From NCBI RefSeq assembly GCF_030936135.1, contig NC_082602.1, positions 26,849,965 through 26,913,964 of the forward strand: a DNA stretch of 64,000 nucleotides. Reading direction: 5' to 3'. The stretch's first letter is position 1. Every line of letters begins with the position of its first letter. The DNA is from Gavia stellata. Its lineage: Eukaryota > Chordata > Aves > Gaviiformes > Gaviidae. Below the pieces are notes generated by a model. It saw only the letters and a list, made by a program, of their open reading frames with translations. It did not search any database and was not told where the DNA came from. A program made the position numbers and the translations under genes. Below, piece by piece: positions 24,146 to 38,200 of the stretch.

Positions 24146-26024
24146 CACCTTCAGGCTTTGCCCTGATTTATCTATTAAGATCTTTCTTTTAATGTTCACA
24201 CAGCATAAAATAAAAAAAATTATGCTCAAGTTTTGTATTACATGAACTCAAAGGCACTCTTACAGCTTAGCAGGCTCCACTGGCACTGTGACAACAGCTT
24301 ACTGCTGGGAAATAAAACAGTAACAACTGACAAAAGATATTGTGATGGATGTTCCCCACCCAAAAGTCTTACCTAAAAAGTCTCATGGACTTCAATGAAA
24401 TTGTTCTGATGCTTCAAAGATGTAAAAATCAGCCTACCTGCGTGGGTAAGAGATATGGGACCGGATCCCTGAATACAAATTCCTTCTTCCAAATAGAGAG
24501 AGAAAAATAAGAAGGGCTGAATCACTCCATACACTTGTAAGCCACTGGAATAAACATCTAAGAGAGCGGGCAGCCAGCCAGGCAAGATTCTCAACTCTGA
24601 GCAACTGAAATATGATGCATCTTTCTTTAGTTACAAACCTATTTTTGAAATCAATAATCTGTAAATAGCTTCACATAAAAATAGAAATCTTGACATAGAT
24701 AAAGCATGTCAGAACACCCCCCCATAATTTATTGCAAACATGCTCCTTGCTAGTGCAGTCTTAATTAAGCATCTGATAGCATTTATGGTACAGGGTTAAT
24801 TTTGAAAAAGTATTTAAAATCTCAGCTTCAAAGCTTTGATACAGAGCTACTACCCAGCACATGTGCTTTGGTCCAAAAGGACATGAGATTTTTAGGAAAT
24901 ATTTTGAAAAAAGTCCATTTGCTTCTTTTGTCAGGTTTTAGCTGATTTCAAGTATTATCCATAGAGTATTTTTTTCAAGTACTCATACATATAAAATAAT
25001 ATGTCCGGAAGCATTCCCTTTCAAGTTTTACTATTATTTTTCTTATCTTTTTTGGCCAACAAATAGTTAGAAATTTCTGCACCTGATAATACTTGATGTG
25101 TTCAGGTTAAATGCACTGCCTGTATTTTTTTCTGAGTTTGTTTTAACACTTTGATGATGCAATGCCAAATCAGAGGCACACACACTAAAATGTAGCGATG
25201 AACAAAATAGCAGTGACAATCCCATTTTTTCCAGGATATTCTCCGAGAGCTTATATAGCAGAAAACAAAAGCATCACTAACCAATCGCAAGGTTGTAGCG
25301 TACTCACGCTAATTTGCCATGCACTACATCCGCCTCTTCTCACACATTCTGCTTCAAGAATCCTTACTACCTTGTCAGTACGACCCACACATGTACGGGC
25401 ACAGTGGAAAGCGAACAGAGAGAAAAATCATCACACCTAATGTTAGCTACTCAAAAGCTTTGCATCTAGTCAGAGGCTGTGGATGTACAGACAAGTCTCG
25501 TGGTGCCCTTGCTAAGCCTAGAGCAGTTCCTGGCTCCCCACCGCAACACTCCTCTATTTCAGGTGGCTTTGTGGGGTCTCAGCAAGGGAGGAATGAACCA
25601 TGTTAAAATCCTGAGAAAGGGAAGAAAGAAGGGGAGCAGGACTGGGGTTGGTTTGTTCAAAACTCGAATCAAATTCGTGGTCCAGGTCACAAACAGGGAG
25701 GGGAAAACAGGTTTTTTCTGCAGCTGAGAGGACTGTCCATGTAAGGATGGTTAAGAAAAGTGAGTGACTCACTTTTCAGGAGCGTCCCCCTCCCTCCACC
25801 AAGGGCAGAAGTAGCTTGCATCCAGTTTAGGCTAGAAACTTGGGATAGCTAGCATCAGAGGAGGTGAAACCCACTCAGGTTAGCATCATATCCTCTGATC
25901 CTCTGAGATCCTGGGACGGACTGCAGAAAGTGGCCAGGACTGTGCCATCCCGCTCAATAGCATCTCCTACTGCCACTGTGCGATCAGGGGCTGGGCAGGC
26001 TTCTGGCCTCACCCAGCACAGCAG

Positions 26025-26220
26025 TTCTTACGCCTGTGATCCCAAAGCACTTCACAAACTCTTGTTCATGTAATACATTTAGGAGCAGCAAAAGGTGCTG
26101 TCCCTGTTTTGTCAGCTAAGGATAGCAGGGCACAGAGAAGGTAATAACCCACAGCAAGCGGGAATCAAATGCAGTAGTCCCAATTCCTCAGCCTCTGTGC
26201 TAATAACCAGTCTCAGTTCC
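26025..26220 (-). repeat. MIR-like SINE fragment, antisense
   Basis: Blocks in order on the plus strand: 'gatcccaaagcacttcacaaac', 'agggcacagagaaggtaataacc', 'cacagcaagcgggaatcaaatg', 'tcctcagcctctgtgctaat'. This is the arrangement of a reversed MIR-class SINE as found across amniotes. It is the best preserved of the fragments in this window. Confidence 0.55.
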
Positions 26221-29200
26221 TACCCCGTCAGGATAAATCACAGAGACACAACGTATCTTCCTTGCACAGTATACTTCAACACAAATTCAAATTTTAATAC
26301 TTAGCATCAACTGGCAGACACTGAGAGGTCAGCTAAAAAGTATATTAAATACAATTTCATGCTTAACATTGCCAGCTTCATAAATATAAGCATGCCTTGA
26401 TATATGTGCCCTGCTTGAAACTGTACAGTAGGAGTAACACCTAGACTGATAGACCCTTAGCGAGCTCAGATCTCTACCCATTCCTACACACGCCTGACTT
26501 CTGCTCCCTATTCAAACCCTGTGTTGACCCCTGGCTCCCCCATGTTGCAGCCGCACTCCCAAACTATTTACTTGTTTGCTGCGCAACCATTTCAGTCTCC
26601 TCTTCAACACCGCCACTCAGGCACTGTGCTTGATCTCACCCGCCATGCCCACGCTGAAGCTCTCTGCAAAGGCAATGAATCAGTTCACATATAAATACCA
26701 ACAGTTACTCCTCTTCCTGCAACGTGCCGGCCCTTCGATGGCTGCCTCCCTGGAATAGTCCTTTCTGTGCAGGCTCCCATTTCAGCCAAGGGGTGACTCA
26801 AGTCAACTAATGTCCGGGAGGGAAGAGCCCTCAAACACTCCATGAACCCCAACTTTGTGTGTCACAAACTCACTGAAGTGATGTGGCAGACAAGAGACAA
26901 AGATGAGACATCCTAGGGCTGCTAGAAGGCAAGGTGACATAGACTTTCTAGAACTAAAAATGCCAACTAATGAGAAAAAAAGTCTGTTAAGTGGCATTTC
27001 TGAAACCCAGAAGAACTATTCATATGAGCTAAATACCAAAATCCCTGCTCACGATCTGCTTGGGAAGAACACTGCAGAGAGAATGGGTAGGGGACTCCCC
27101 AGTCCACATTTTAATGTTCCTGGTAGCTCAGAACTACAGGTCCCAGATGTACAGAAGTCAGTATGACCACAGAGTCCAGGAGTACCATCAAAACACACTG
27201 GAAAACAGCACAAACTACTCCTTTAGCTCCTATCAGTGCAATGCAAAAAGAAAGAAGTCTTGTGATAAACCAACTTGCAAAATTTGGCAGAGCGCCCACT
27301 TTTGCAGAGCTAAGGACAATAAAAAGGAGATTTTTTTAAGTATGGTAGGAATAAGAGAAATCCTAGCAAGGGAGCAGAGGCATTACTGAACAGAGATGAG
27401 GCATAATGCAGAAGGGGTAAAATTCTTCAAGAAATATTTCTAGTTTGCATTGAAAAAAAAGGATGATAATGTGTTAATCCCTCGATTACAACAAAGTACA
27501 TCCCATTCAATTTGCAACCAAAGAGAATGTTACAGGATACACATCAGAGATGAACATGTTCAACCAGCCAGTCTGATAAAGTCTCCCCGGGAATCCTAAA
27601 ATAATTAGCTGAATATATTTTAGGCTACGTCAGCTTTACCTGATGGCAAACCTAGGAAATGTACTGAAAATGACAACATTGAATTCAATTAATGAAGAAT
27701 TAGAAGACAAAAATATAATCAGTCTTGGTCTAGGTATGTTACAGTAGGTACCTAGATCACGTCTACAAATTCTTGAAGACTGAGAACTACCTGTACTTAC
27801 GCATGACGCAAGCCCCAAAGCAGTAGGCTTCTGACTCGCTCCAAGCCGCAGGGATTGCATGGATGCCGAACGACGCTCCAATCTTACTCTGAATTGCAGC
27901 TTTACACACCAGCTCTAACTGTTAGTTTGCACTGTTCCTTTCCTCTCCCCCACAGCTCTGGGATGACAACCCAAACCATTCTGTGTTTTACTGCCAATGC
28001 TTCTGCTTAATAGCCAATAGCAAATTGTTTCCAAAAGGTGTTTTCAATTAGTGATGCTTTTGGAAAATTATTATGTCCATGACTTGAGATCTCTGGCAAC
28101 ACTGAAGAGCCCACAGTTTCCAAATATAAGCAGCAAAGCTTGTAAATGACCTAAACCAGAAAACTGACTTTTTTTTTTTTCTTCTCCTTGTGCCTAAAGT
28201 TAAGTTCTTCACTTGAAGAACTTCCACTTCTGGGTGGCCACCTCTCTGACAGCAAGGCTTCAGGTTCATGATGGCAGGAAGGAGAAAATACACTCTTCCT
28301 ATTAGAATATTAAATTACTTCCAAGAGACACTTCAAACCATACTCTCAGCTCATTATAGTTAATACTTGAGGTTGGCTTTAAGCAGGATAATTCTGTATG
28401 CCCATTACAGGGTATTGAAGAGGTAGAGAGATCTGCTGTTAAGAACCTGTTAAGGTTAACCACAGACACATGTATTGAGCTCACAGTAGATCCCACTTGC
28501 AGTATACAAAGACCCACTGGATTACATCAGATGGATAACACTCTCCTTGCTCCATAGATTGTACTAACCGTCCCACCTCCAAGCTTGCTATGTCCGACGC
28601 TGGCTTTGAGTCCTCCCATAGGAAGGGGGTAGCTGTTTCTCTTGGTCACCACTGCAGTGCTGACATCAACAAAGCTGCTTTTTCCAAGAGTGTGCTTTTA
28701 GTGAAATTGGTAAAGCATTCCCAGTCATACATTTATTTGACTATAGTCTGACTGATAGATGACCGTCACTTATGGGTTATTTCTGGATGGGTAAATTATA
28801 AGAAGGAAGAATGCTACTCATGTAGCTTATTATAGGATTTGATTTAATTTCAGGTTGAATTTCATCTCTGTCATAAAGTCAGATGCTAAAGCAATGGCTA
28901 TATATCAAATATGTTGTAAAATATATTTAACAAACCCCTGCTTATTTTATATGGATTTATCAGACTATTTCTACTGACAACCATATCCACAGAGTGGCTG
29001 CACAGTGCCTAGAGCTCCAGTAATAATCCAAGACCCAAACACATTAGACGCACTAAAAAACACAGACAGATAAATTTGGAGTGTCTTCAGGTGACCATAC
29101 ATTTCTATCCAAGGAGTTCTATTCCTTTGGAAACTCCAAGGAGCGCTAGTCAGTTCAAATATTTTAAGCATTATTTAATTATCATCAATTTTATGGATGG

Positions 29201-32200
29201 TTAGAAAGGAACTTAGAAAACTATGAAATCCATAGTGCACCTCTGTGAGGAGCAAACCTCAAATCTGACCCTCTCTGAGTACCATGAGACCATCCATTTT
29301 CCTCATTTATCTGTAACTGAGTTTACTGCCTTGAAATGGGAACCACAAATTCTCCAGTGAGCTCATATATTTTCTAACTTCCACATAACTCATGTTTCTC
29401 AATATTTCCTGCAGAATTACCATTTTAGTTAAGTCGTTTCCAACATACTACTTCTTACATAAACAGTTTGTTAAAGGTAATGCTAGTTCTCCACCTCTCT
29501 AACTCTAGTGTATCCCACATCATCCCACTGCTAGAAAAAAAAGGAGGAGGACCATACTTAAGGAATGTGAGACTTGATCCAGAAGAGCAAGAGCTATGCC
29601 ATAAAGAATAATCAGTGAACATGAGCTCTCAAAGAAATGCTGCGACTGCAGGTCAAATATGATCCTTGGATGTACAAGGCTACCAAGCAGGACTCCATGT
29701 GCCTGTCTGTCACTGCTACAAACACTGCTGGAAAACTGTCTTCGGCCAGCTGTCCCCATTCAAGAACGATACTGATTATATTGAGGAAGGAATAAAGCTG
29801 TGAAAGAGAGTAAGGCTGGAGTGGAAGATTGCCAATTTACAGAGAGCAGCTCTGCAGGTGATTTGAAAATAGTCTAGAAGCATTTACGCACAGGAAAGCA
29901 GCATGATTGTGGAGGGCTCTCAGTCTAGCAATGACAGAAAAAGAGCCCATGACTGGAAATTAAACAAATCCACACAAAAAATATTAACAGAGAGGACAGT
30001 TAATTATGAAACAACAAATTTCTGAAGTAGTTTTTCCATCACCAGAGGGCTCTAAATGAAGGGGAGGGGGGTGATGTTTAAATCAGCCTTTTTTCACAGA
30101 GTCAAGAATTAATGCAGAAAAATCAAACAGCCTGAGATACACAGGTCAGTCAAACTGAGTATCATGCCTCAGGTGACTCTTCCCAACCTTATAAATCAAT
30201 GTATCAGTAAATAAGAGGCTGAGGCACAAGCAATATTGGAAAGAAACTTCCAAAGAGAGGTTTCACCTGGAGAGAAGGTGAACGGACAAAGGCTCTTCTG
30301 AGCCAACACCAGCATGAACTGTGCACCCTAACGGCTCTGGGAAACTCGCTTCCTTGGGAAAAGGTCTTCAGCAGCCTGCAGCAACCTCTGCTGCAGAGGT
30401 TCCCAAACTGCTGTCCAACTGAGCGCCTGCCAATAGCAAGCATGGACCTGGCTAAGAAGGTGTTCTCACTGCTTTTTGTTTCCAGCTGTTAAATTCCAGT
30501 ACGAAACCTGTGAGGTAATTCAAATATTTCACTCACACTGTTTTCCAGTAAGCAATTGCTCTGGTTGCACACGGTCTTGAAAGACTAAAACCTATAGATG
30601 AATTTGATCCCTCTGCTGTAATACAGTCTACCATGTAAGAGTTCCTATGTATTTTGCTTTAGCTGAAAACCAGGAGGTAAGCTTTGATGCAAATGCTCAC
30701 CACAACAGGAATTCAATGTTTGACTGATATCTGCAAATACTAATATCATTGCTAAAAAGATGAAGCGTGACAGCATGCTAGCCAAGCTGCAGGTTAACAT
30801 AAAGAGCAAGGCAGAAATGTCAGCATGGAAGTGAACACAATAAATTCTGCAAATCAGAAAGGAAAGTCAATATAAACTTTTTATTCCAACTCTGGTTTAC
30901 ATCAGAACAATCTGAAGCATCTTTAGCAACAAATAAACTTGCTGACAAAAACTGACAAATATAACCCCTGGCTACTCAGCAGCCAAAACATTGCTCCCCC
31001 TTCTCAAAGCAGACTGCCAGTTTCTTCCATCCCCTTCAGCTTGTTACCTCTAAGTAACACTCTTGGTGTTCAAACCTGTCCGAGGGTCTATTACCAACTC
31101 AGGATAGCTGAACACCTCTGTTTGAGTTACAGTTCCCAGAAAACAAGATGAGACGTGCCATCCCCGGAGAGAGAACCGGAAAGCCATCCCTCCACATACC
31201 AATTTCAAACCAAGGAACAACTGCCACTCTAACCTGCTATTAAGGATTATACAACAGTAGCTCTTTTGGCAGCGGATCATGGTGTTTCAAAACAATGACT
31301 CTTTTCATTAGATTCCACTGTGTTTCAGGAAGCAAATACAGACTTAACGGGCCTTTCCAGAAGTGCAGTAGCAACCGACAAAGTATTTGAGATGCACAAC
31401 TCCGATCAGTAGCACGGTCATTCTGAAAGCATGCAACTGGGTCAGCTTGGATAACGCAAACAGACAAAAGTCCTCTTTATCTTCTAAACACTGAAGGTGA
31501 GGAAGGACATTTTTATTGGCTTTCCTTACTGACTGTGCTTACTGGTAAAAAAACCCTCCAGTCTCTGAAGATCATGGTCCCTGCTTCATTAATATTTTAT
31601 AGAAAAAGCAAAGATACTGAAAGCTTATTCTGGCTTTTTTCTAATCTTTGAAAGTAAACGGAAGAATAAGGATCATTTTTTAAAGACACTTGAATCCTCC
31701 TCCATGCTGAATGGGCCCTCTCTACATGTTTATGGGCTACATAAACAGATGCGACAGCAGAATCAGCATCTGAACCATCTCCACAGGCTGGAAACATGAC
31801 TTCACATCTCTCTCCAGCCTTGGCTGAAATCAGTCCCTGCTCAGCCCAGCTGTGGATAGCCAGATGGCTAGTCAGCGTGAGTCCCAGGGCTCTGGACACA
31901 ACACTTGCCAAGGCATGTGCTGCTCAATAAAGAAGCTGGCATACTTGAACTGGGGAACACTGGCTCCTCCTTCATAAAAAAAGTTACTGAAAATAAACAC
32001 TGAGATCAACAGCTGAAGACGATACGGTAATTCTGAGAGCTGCTCTGTCAAAACCAATGAGAACTTTTTTTTTTCCTAAGAGCTTTCTTTCCTAGCGCCA
32101 TTCCCTTCTCCTCCCACCTTCTTTAAGGAAAAAGCTTACCAAAAGCTCATATATTAACTTGGTTTCTCTTCCTTTTGAGATCTTACCCACTAATAACAGG

Positions 32201-35200
32201 CCGATCACTGACAAATAAACCCATCTTTCCAAAAGAAGAAGGATGAGCTGAGCACTATGGAACTAAGCCAGACACAGGAGAGAAAGCCTTAATACCCAGC
32301 AGGGCCACAGACTTCATATGCAAAACTCGGCCAGTTTGCAACTTGCTGTTTGTCCACAAAACACAAACAAGATAAAATAATGATACACCTCAGCTATAAA
32401 GGACACTGTAAAGATAAATACAGAAATCATTTAGTAAAGAGGATCTTGATTCTCAGTTATCCTAACATACAGGGCTCCAGATGCATACTAGCCTACTACA
32501 GTTTTCATGGACCTTTTGTCCTTACTTGTACTTGTACTGTCCTTGTACTTTTGTCCTTAAAAATGGTTACCCATCTCTCTTCCAAGAAGCCTTCCCTGAG
32601 GCTGATCCAGCCTTTCAGGTGAGACCAGCAAGAGCCTTCTGCACCCAGGTTCTTCTCATCAAATTCACTGCTGGGCTGGCTCTAACACTCTCCTGAAATG
32701 CTCACAAAGGCCAGAAATACAACTCCCTCCTTTATGTTCCTCCTATTTCAGTAACAACTGGTACTCCTCATCTGAGCCACACAGAAATCCTCTTTCTCCC
32801 CAAACCAGAGGTTGGAGATGTACTTATCACTCATCACGGAGATCAGAACGGTGTGTACTCAAAACCTTTCCTGCACTCTGTTCTTAGCAAGCAGTCCCAC
32901 ACCGCAGCTCCTTGCCAATGAGAAGCAAGCTATGTAGACCTACCAACTGAGCAAGCACAAAGAGGAAAAAACAGGGAACATAAAGTCTGCAGGTGTTTTG
33001 AAGTGCTCTTACGGTGTGAAGTTCCCCTCTGCATACAGAGCACAATTCATTACTTTTCTGACCTGTTTTTTTAATCAGACGCAAACATAGCAATTATAGT
33101 CTGCCTGATTACAAATTAAATTACAAGTCTGTCCTTAGGGCACAATAGTGTCCCCACCTAGGTGTTATCAGCCCCCAAATCTCATTTACTCTTGACAGAT
33201 GTGTAGTACTGAGACACCACTGCAGGAAACTCTACAAGTAAATTAATTTTACTAATACTTTCTCTGCAGTATTACCATGCTTTTCCAAAAGGCTACTAAT
33301 TCATTTCTTAGGCAACCTATGTAACTTAATTCATCAGTAAAGTAACTGAACATCTATGATGACTCTGAGCTTTTGCTAAGTCTCTGGCTTCTCTTTGATA
33401 ACCTAACTGTCTCAGCTTTATCAAGTGATACCAAAGACAAACATTACACTGTTTTCCAACTGTATCAACTTTTTTTCTTCAGAAACTTTTTACTACCCTG
33501 TCCAAGCAAAACACAAACCACCAAGTTCATTTGAGGAAAACAAAGTCATCTTTCCACGGTCCCTTCAGCCCACTTTTTTTTAATAGGTTAAATCAATCCT
33601 GCTGACATAGGAGACTGTTCCCTGGCAGGAGCTGAGGAGGACACATATAGTGCTCTCTCTGTACTTGTCTCAGCACAGACGGTGCTCAGAGGGAACACAG
33701 GTGACGTGACAGACCTACTCCATCAGCTGTGACCTGGAAGAAACCTGTCAGCCTGAAGGGTGAGAGAACATTAACAAACAACTAAGAAGGCATCGTCAGC
33801 AGGTCCCTGTTATCCCAAAAACAGAGCCAAGAGTTCCCGACACTGAACCTTCTCTCTGGCCGGGACCTCTCTCTTCAGGGAACCTCAACTATCTCATCAG
33901 TATAGACTTGAAGACTCATTCAACAGCACGGTCTTGAGCACCTGCTGCGGATGAATCCCTTGGGTTCTGAGATGCCTTTGAAAAATGTTTCTCCTAAGCA
34001 GAGTAGTACAACAGCCCTGATTCACTGAGAAGGACTTTTCAGTGTGTTACCTGACCTACTGTAGCCGCTAAAAAAAACCTGACCATGCTCCCAGCCAGCA
34101 CAAAGCCTCCTGTGCAGCCTCGGAAATGCCTCCTTCTAATTGCTTTCAAAACAGCAATTGAAAAAAATCCCAGCCTAGCTCTGAGCGTCACAACATGGGA
34201 AGACATGTCCTAATCTTGCCAATATTTGTACTTGACCCCGCCAGCACACATCAATTTATAAGGACTGAAAGTGCTTTTTATTACTGTCTTTGTTAATATC
34301 TACTCACTAGGTACTCTGTGAAGGAATCTGAGTGAAGAATAATGAGTGGTAGATGAATAAAACATTGTCAGTTTTTCATCATCTGTTCCCTCCTGATTGC
34401 TCAAGTCTAGCAAGCAGAGGTTTTTGGCCTTGGTTCATAAAACTGCCAGTGCAATATTGCAAGAGAAGTTACAATACATGTAAAATAAGAGCTTAAGAAC
34501 CTACCTAATCTATTATCACATGAAAAAAAAACAATAGGAAAGGTTAGATTACAAATGTGTTTTTAACAAACTCTTAGAAAGGCCACAGTGTTATTTCCCT
34601 GGATCAGAAGTGACAAAAGACCCCAAATTATTGAAGGCAATGGATGGATATTTCATCTCGGATCACAGCAAGTAAAGCTCTTTCCAATTTGTATAAAATT
34701 TGCGCATAAAATATCACACATCTGCTGATGATTCCAGCACTGACATTTTTTAACATACTCACTCTCTATAAAATCATCCCATTTCAACACCACTACAAGG
34801 AGGATACTAATAAATGCCAGAACATGTGTGAGACATGTTCTGCTCAGAATGTCTGCAGTCACCAAATGGTTAATGGTACAGGCAAGCTAATGCCTTCTAG
34901 AGGTTAAATTCATATCATTAACTAAAAAGGACTTAGCAGAAGATCAGCTGGTATGCTAGTCACTGCTTAGCAGCGACACTTTTGGGTAGAGCAAGCATTC
35001 TGAAGAACAGAGAAGGGGTTTGTGTCTACTTACTTGAACCACGTACAGCTTTAGGTAGCAAATGCTCATTTTTATCATTTTTCCCTAGCAGAGCTCTATC
35101 CAGCCCTGTCAGCTGCAGCCCTGCTTTTGATTACAGGTGAAAAAGGTCTGCTGACCACTTGCCCTTCAGAGAGACCCTGTTCACGTGTTTGTACTTCCCT

Positions 35201-38200
35201 TGAGGCAATGTTTTATTTTCCTTTTTTTAACAAAGGAAAGAGATGCGGAAATGCATCATCCCAAAACACCAAAAGGCTCAAAACAGGCACTGCCTTGCTG
35301 ACCTGCCCTTAAACATCACTGGTGCACCGACAGACGCTTGCGACATGAAGCGGAAAATGAAATCTGACTCCTGCCTCAGTTTCCAGACAGCAGAACTAAC
35401 AGATGATTTACCAGTCTGGCTTGCTTCTATGTTAAATTCCTCTTTCCAGCTTCACTCAGCCACTTGCATTCAATGATGGGAAAGCTACAGGAACTGAACT
35501 GGAAGAGCAGTTTCCCGGGTCAGCCTCAAGCTAACTGGTGCTCTGAGTACCTGCAATTTATGTTCAACTGATCAGTTTTTCATTAGGGAACAAACTCATC
35601 CCAACCTAAAAGCTCACACAGAGAATAATATTATAAAAGTGGAACTGAACAAGCAATGAAAAAGAAAAAACTATGCAGCTATTATGGATATCTGTTCTTA
35701 AAAGGTCTCAGCGAATACTGCATAGGATGTCAGAAAGGACATGATTGAACCAGGACACTCGGGACCAAATCCTGCCCTTTCCTGTGACTTCAAAGGCCAC
35801 ATATGTCTTTGCATAGTCTTGAAATGGAATCACCAAAAAGGTGATTCGAAAAGATCACAAAGAAACATTTGAAATACCTTTGCCAACATGTTCAGCTCTT
35901 CTTTTTTGGGAAAAAAAAAAAGGTCTCTCAGATGGAGATGGAGAAAGCAAAGGAAATCAACATCTAAAAAGATTATTTTTAATTGCAACCAGTTCTATTT
36001 ATTGACTTCCAAAATTACCTAAGCAGCCTACCTTTTATTAGCACTTAGTCTTACATGTTATTATTTGTAATTGCTGTGTTATGATTACAAAGCACTGGCA
36101 TAAATCTCACTCAGCATCTCTTTGGGTTTCTGAGGGCAGAACATTCACATACTCTTCTCTGACCCCATGTTCCTAATTATTCGCCGTGCATGCCTATGTG
36201 CAACTCATCACCAACTGAATCAACCCAAACAGCTGAATTCAGCTGGTCTAGAGATTTTGGTGTGCTTTATGCTAAACCATCAGTCTTCAATCTTTTGAAT
36301 TTACCCTCCTTTCTAGGTTACTTTAGAAGTAGACTAGAAAGCTTCTCTTGTTACATGCCACGGCCAGATGCACTACGTTTGATGCAAATGCCAAGATGAG
36401 CACAGTCCAAGTAGTAAAGTATGAGTTGATTCCCACCCACAGCTACCATTCTCCAAAGGAGACAAGGAAAACTGATTTCAGCAGCAAACACTGCCTGAAC
36501 AGCTAAACGCTTCCTCCTGAACCCAGCGTACACAGCTGGGATGCAGCTGTTGCTGCTGCAGCAGTACAGGCAGCTGCTGGTGCCAGGGGAAAGGCAGCAG
36601 CTCACACAAGAAAGGGGCAACCCACCCAGAAGGTCCCACAATCCAGATCTGGCCATCACAACTGCCAAAGCTGGACCACCCCAGTTGGAAAGTATTTTGG
36701 GGAAGTGTACCTTCCTGGAGGGTTCAGCAAGAATTTGCTTCCTGAAAATCTAGCAAGAACATATCTTAAGTGTTTTATGTATTATGGCAATGTTAACAGG
36801 GAGAACTACAAGGCCTGGGTCAAAGCCAACTAATCCAAAGGCCTGTCCTTAAGTAAACAGTGGAAAACCACTCTACTTCAGAGCCTCCTGCAGAAACCCA
36901 TACAGGAAATCTGTTTTACCCTTTCCTCTGAACCAACTGTGCCAAGCAAGGTTAAATGACATTCTTGTAGTAAGCATATATGCAAAATCGTAAGTCTTTG
37001 TTTGAAAATATCTGGAAGGCAGCTGGGCGCTGTGAATACTCTATAACTAAATTAAGCTAAGTTTGGACCGCATAATGACTTCAAGGAACCTTTGTTGTTA
37101 AATAAATCACTTGCGGTGAAAAGAGCCGGAATGGTAGTTTTGGAGACCGAAACTGTCTTCTTATTTACAGGATGGGTACAACACAAGCAGTACCAGAGTA
37201 CATTGTTCCCACACATCTGTTTCTAGTGACTTACTTCACTTTGGAGCCACCTTCAAATCTCAAAAGAATCACATCTCCTTGGGCCTCCCTTTCTTCATCC
37301 ATCCACCTACAGAAGCTGTGCCCGCACATCCTCTAATTTCAAAAGAGAAACCAACAGGTTGCTCACAACCCAGCATCATTTCCATAGGTATCTCATTACT
37401 GTGACTCCTGCTCTCCGCATTTAATGAGCTCACACCTTTGCAGAATTTAAAGTTCTAGCTGTTAAGAACCCATTTGTTTTCTTGCTTACATGTTAAGAGA
37501 AGGTAGCATGCAGATAAACACAGTGGGGTTTCCAACATCCCCAGTTTAGTCAGAACTTTATCTCTAATGAAACTACCAAAAAAGGGCTGGCTGTGCTGGT
37601 AAATCCCGCAGCAGGTATTCATGCCCAGAGGATGATAAGCTAAGGTCACCAGCAAGCAACAAGTTTAGCCTTTACCATCCCATACCAGACTTGAAAAAGC
37701 GATAGGACTGAGAGGGCTGGCACACAGCCATTCACTACTCCAACGTTTGGGGACGCAACGGTCCAGGAAGTGAGAGCAAATCTGCTTTTGACCTTATAGT
37801 GAGGTGCACATGCTATTACACATTCAGGTAGTAGTAAGATCTGACACAGACTGCTGTGGGCTTTTTTAGGCTCTCTTCTTGATCTCATGCTGTCATATAA
37901 AAAATGTATTTCTCCTAATACGGCTTCATACAGGCAGGTCTCCCAAGCACCTTTTTAGCCCTGCAAACACATGCATGAGACTTAATGACTACCCTTACAT
38001 AGGCGGGTTTCGATTATCAGTTGCTTACAGTGACTACCTTAAACACCTACGCAATTTTTTCCAGATGTTGCTTAAGGTCTATTTACTGTACATTAAGTTC
38101 TATTTATTGTACATGCTGGACTGTCTCTGTGGTTGTGTTAAGAAAGCAGATTCATGTTATACATGCTCTCTATGTAGAGTACACAGTCCAAGGTTTTAGG

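Noticed and set aside
27966-27988. Possible CR1 retrotransposon 3' tail (acaacccaaaccattctgtg).
   Set aside because: Only about 20 bases match the CR1 end; the preceding CR1 3' UTR block and ATTCTATG repeats are missing.
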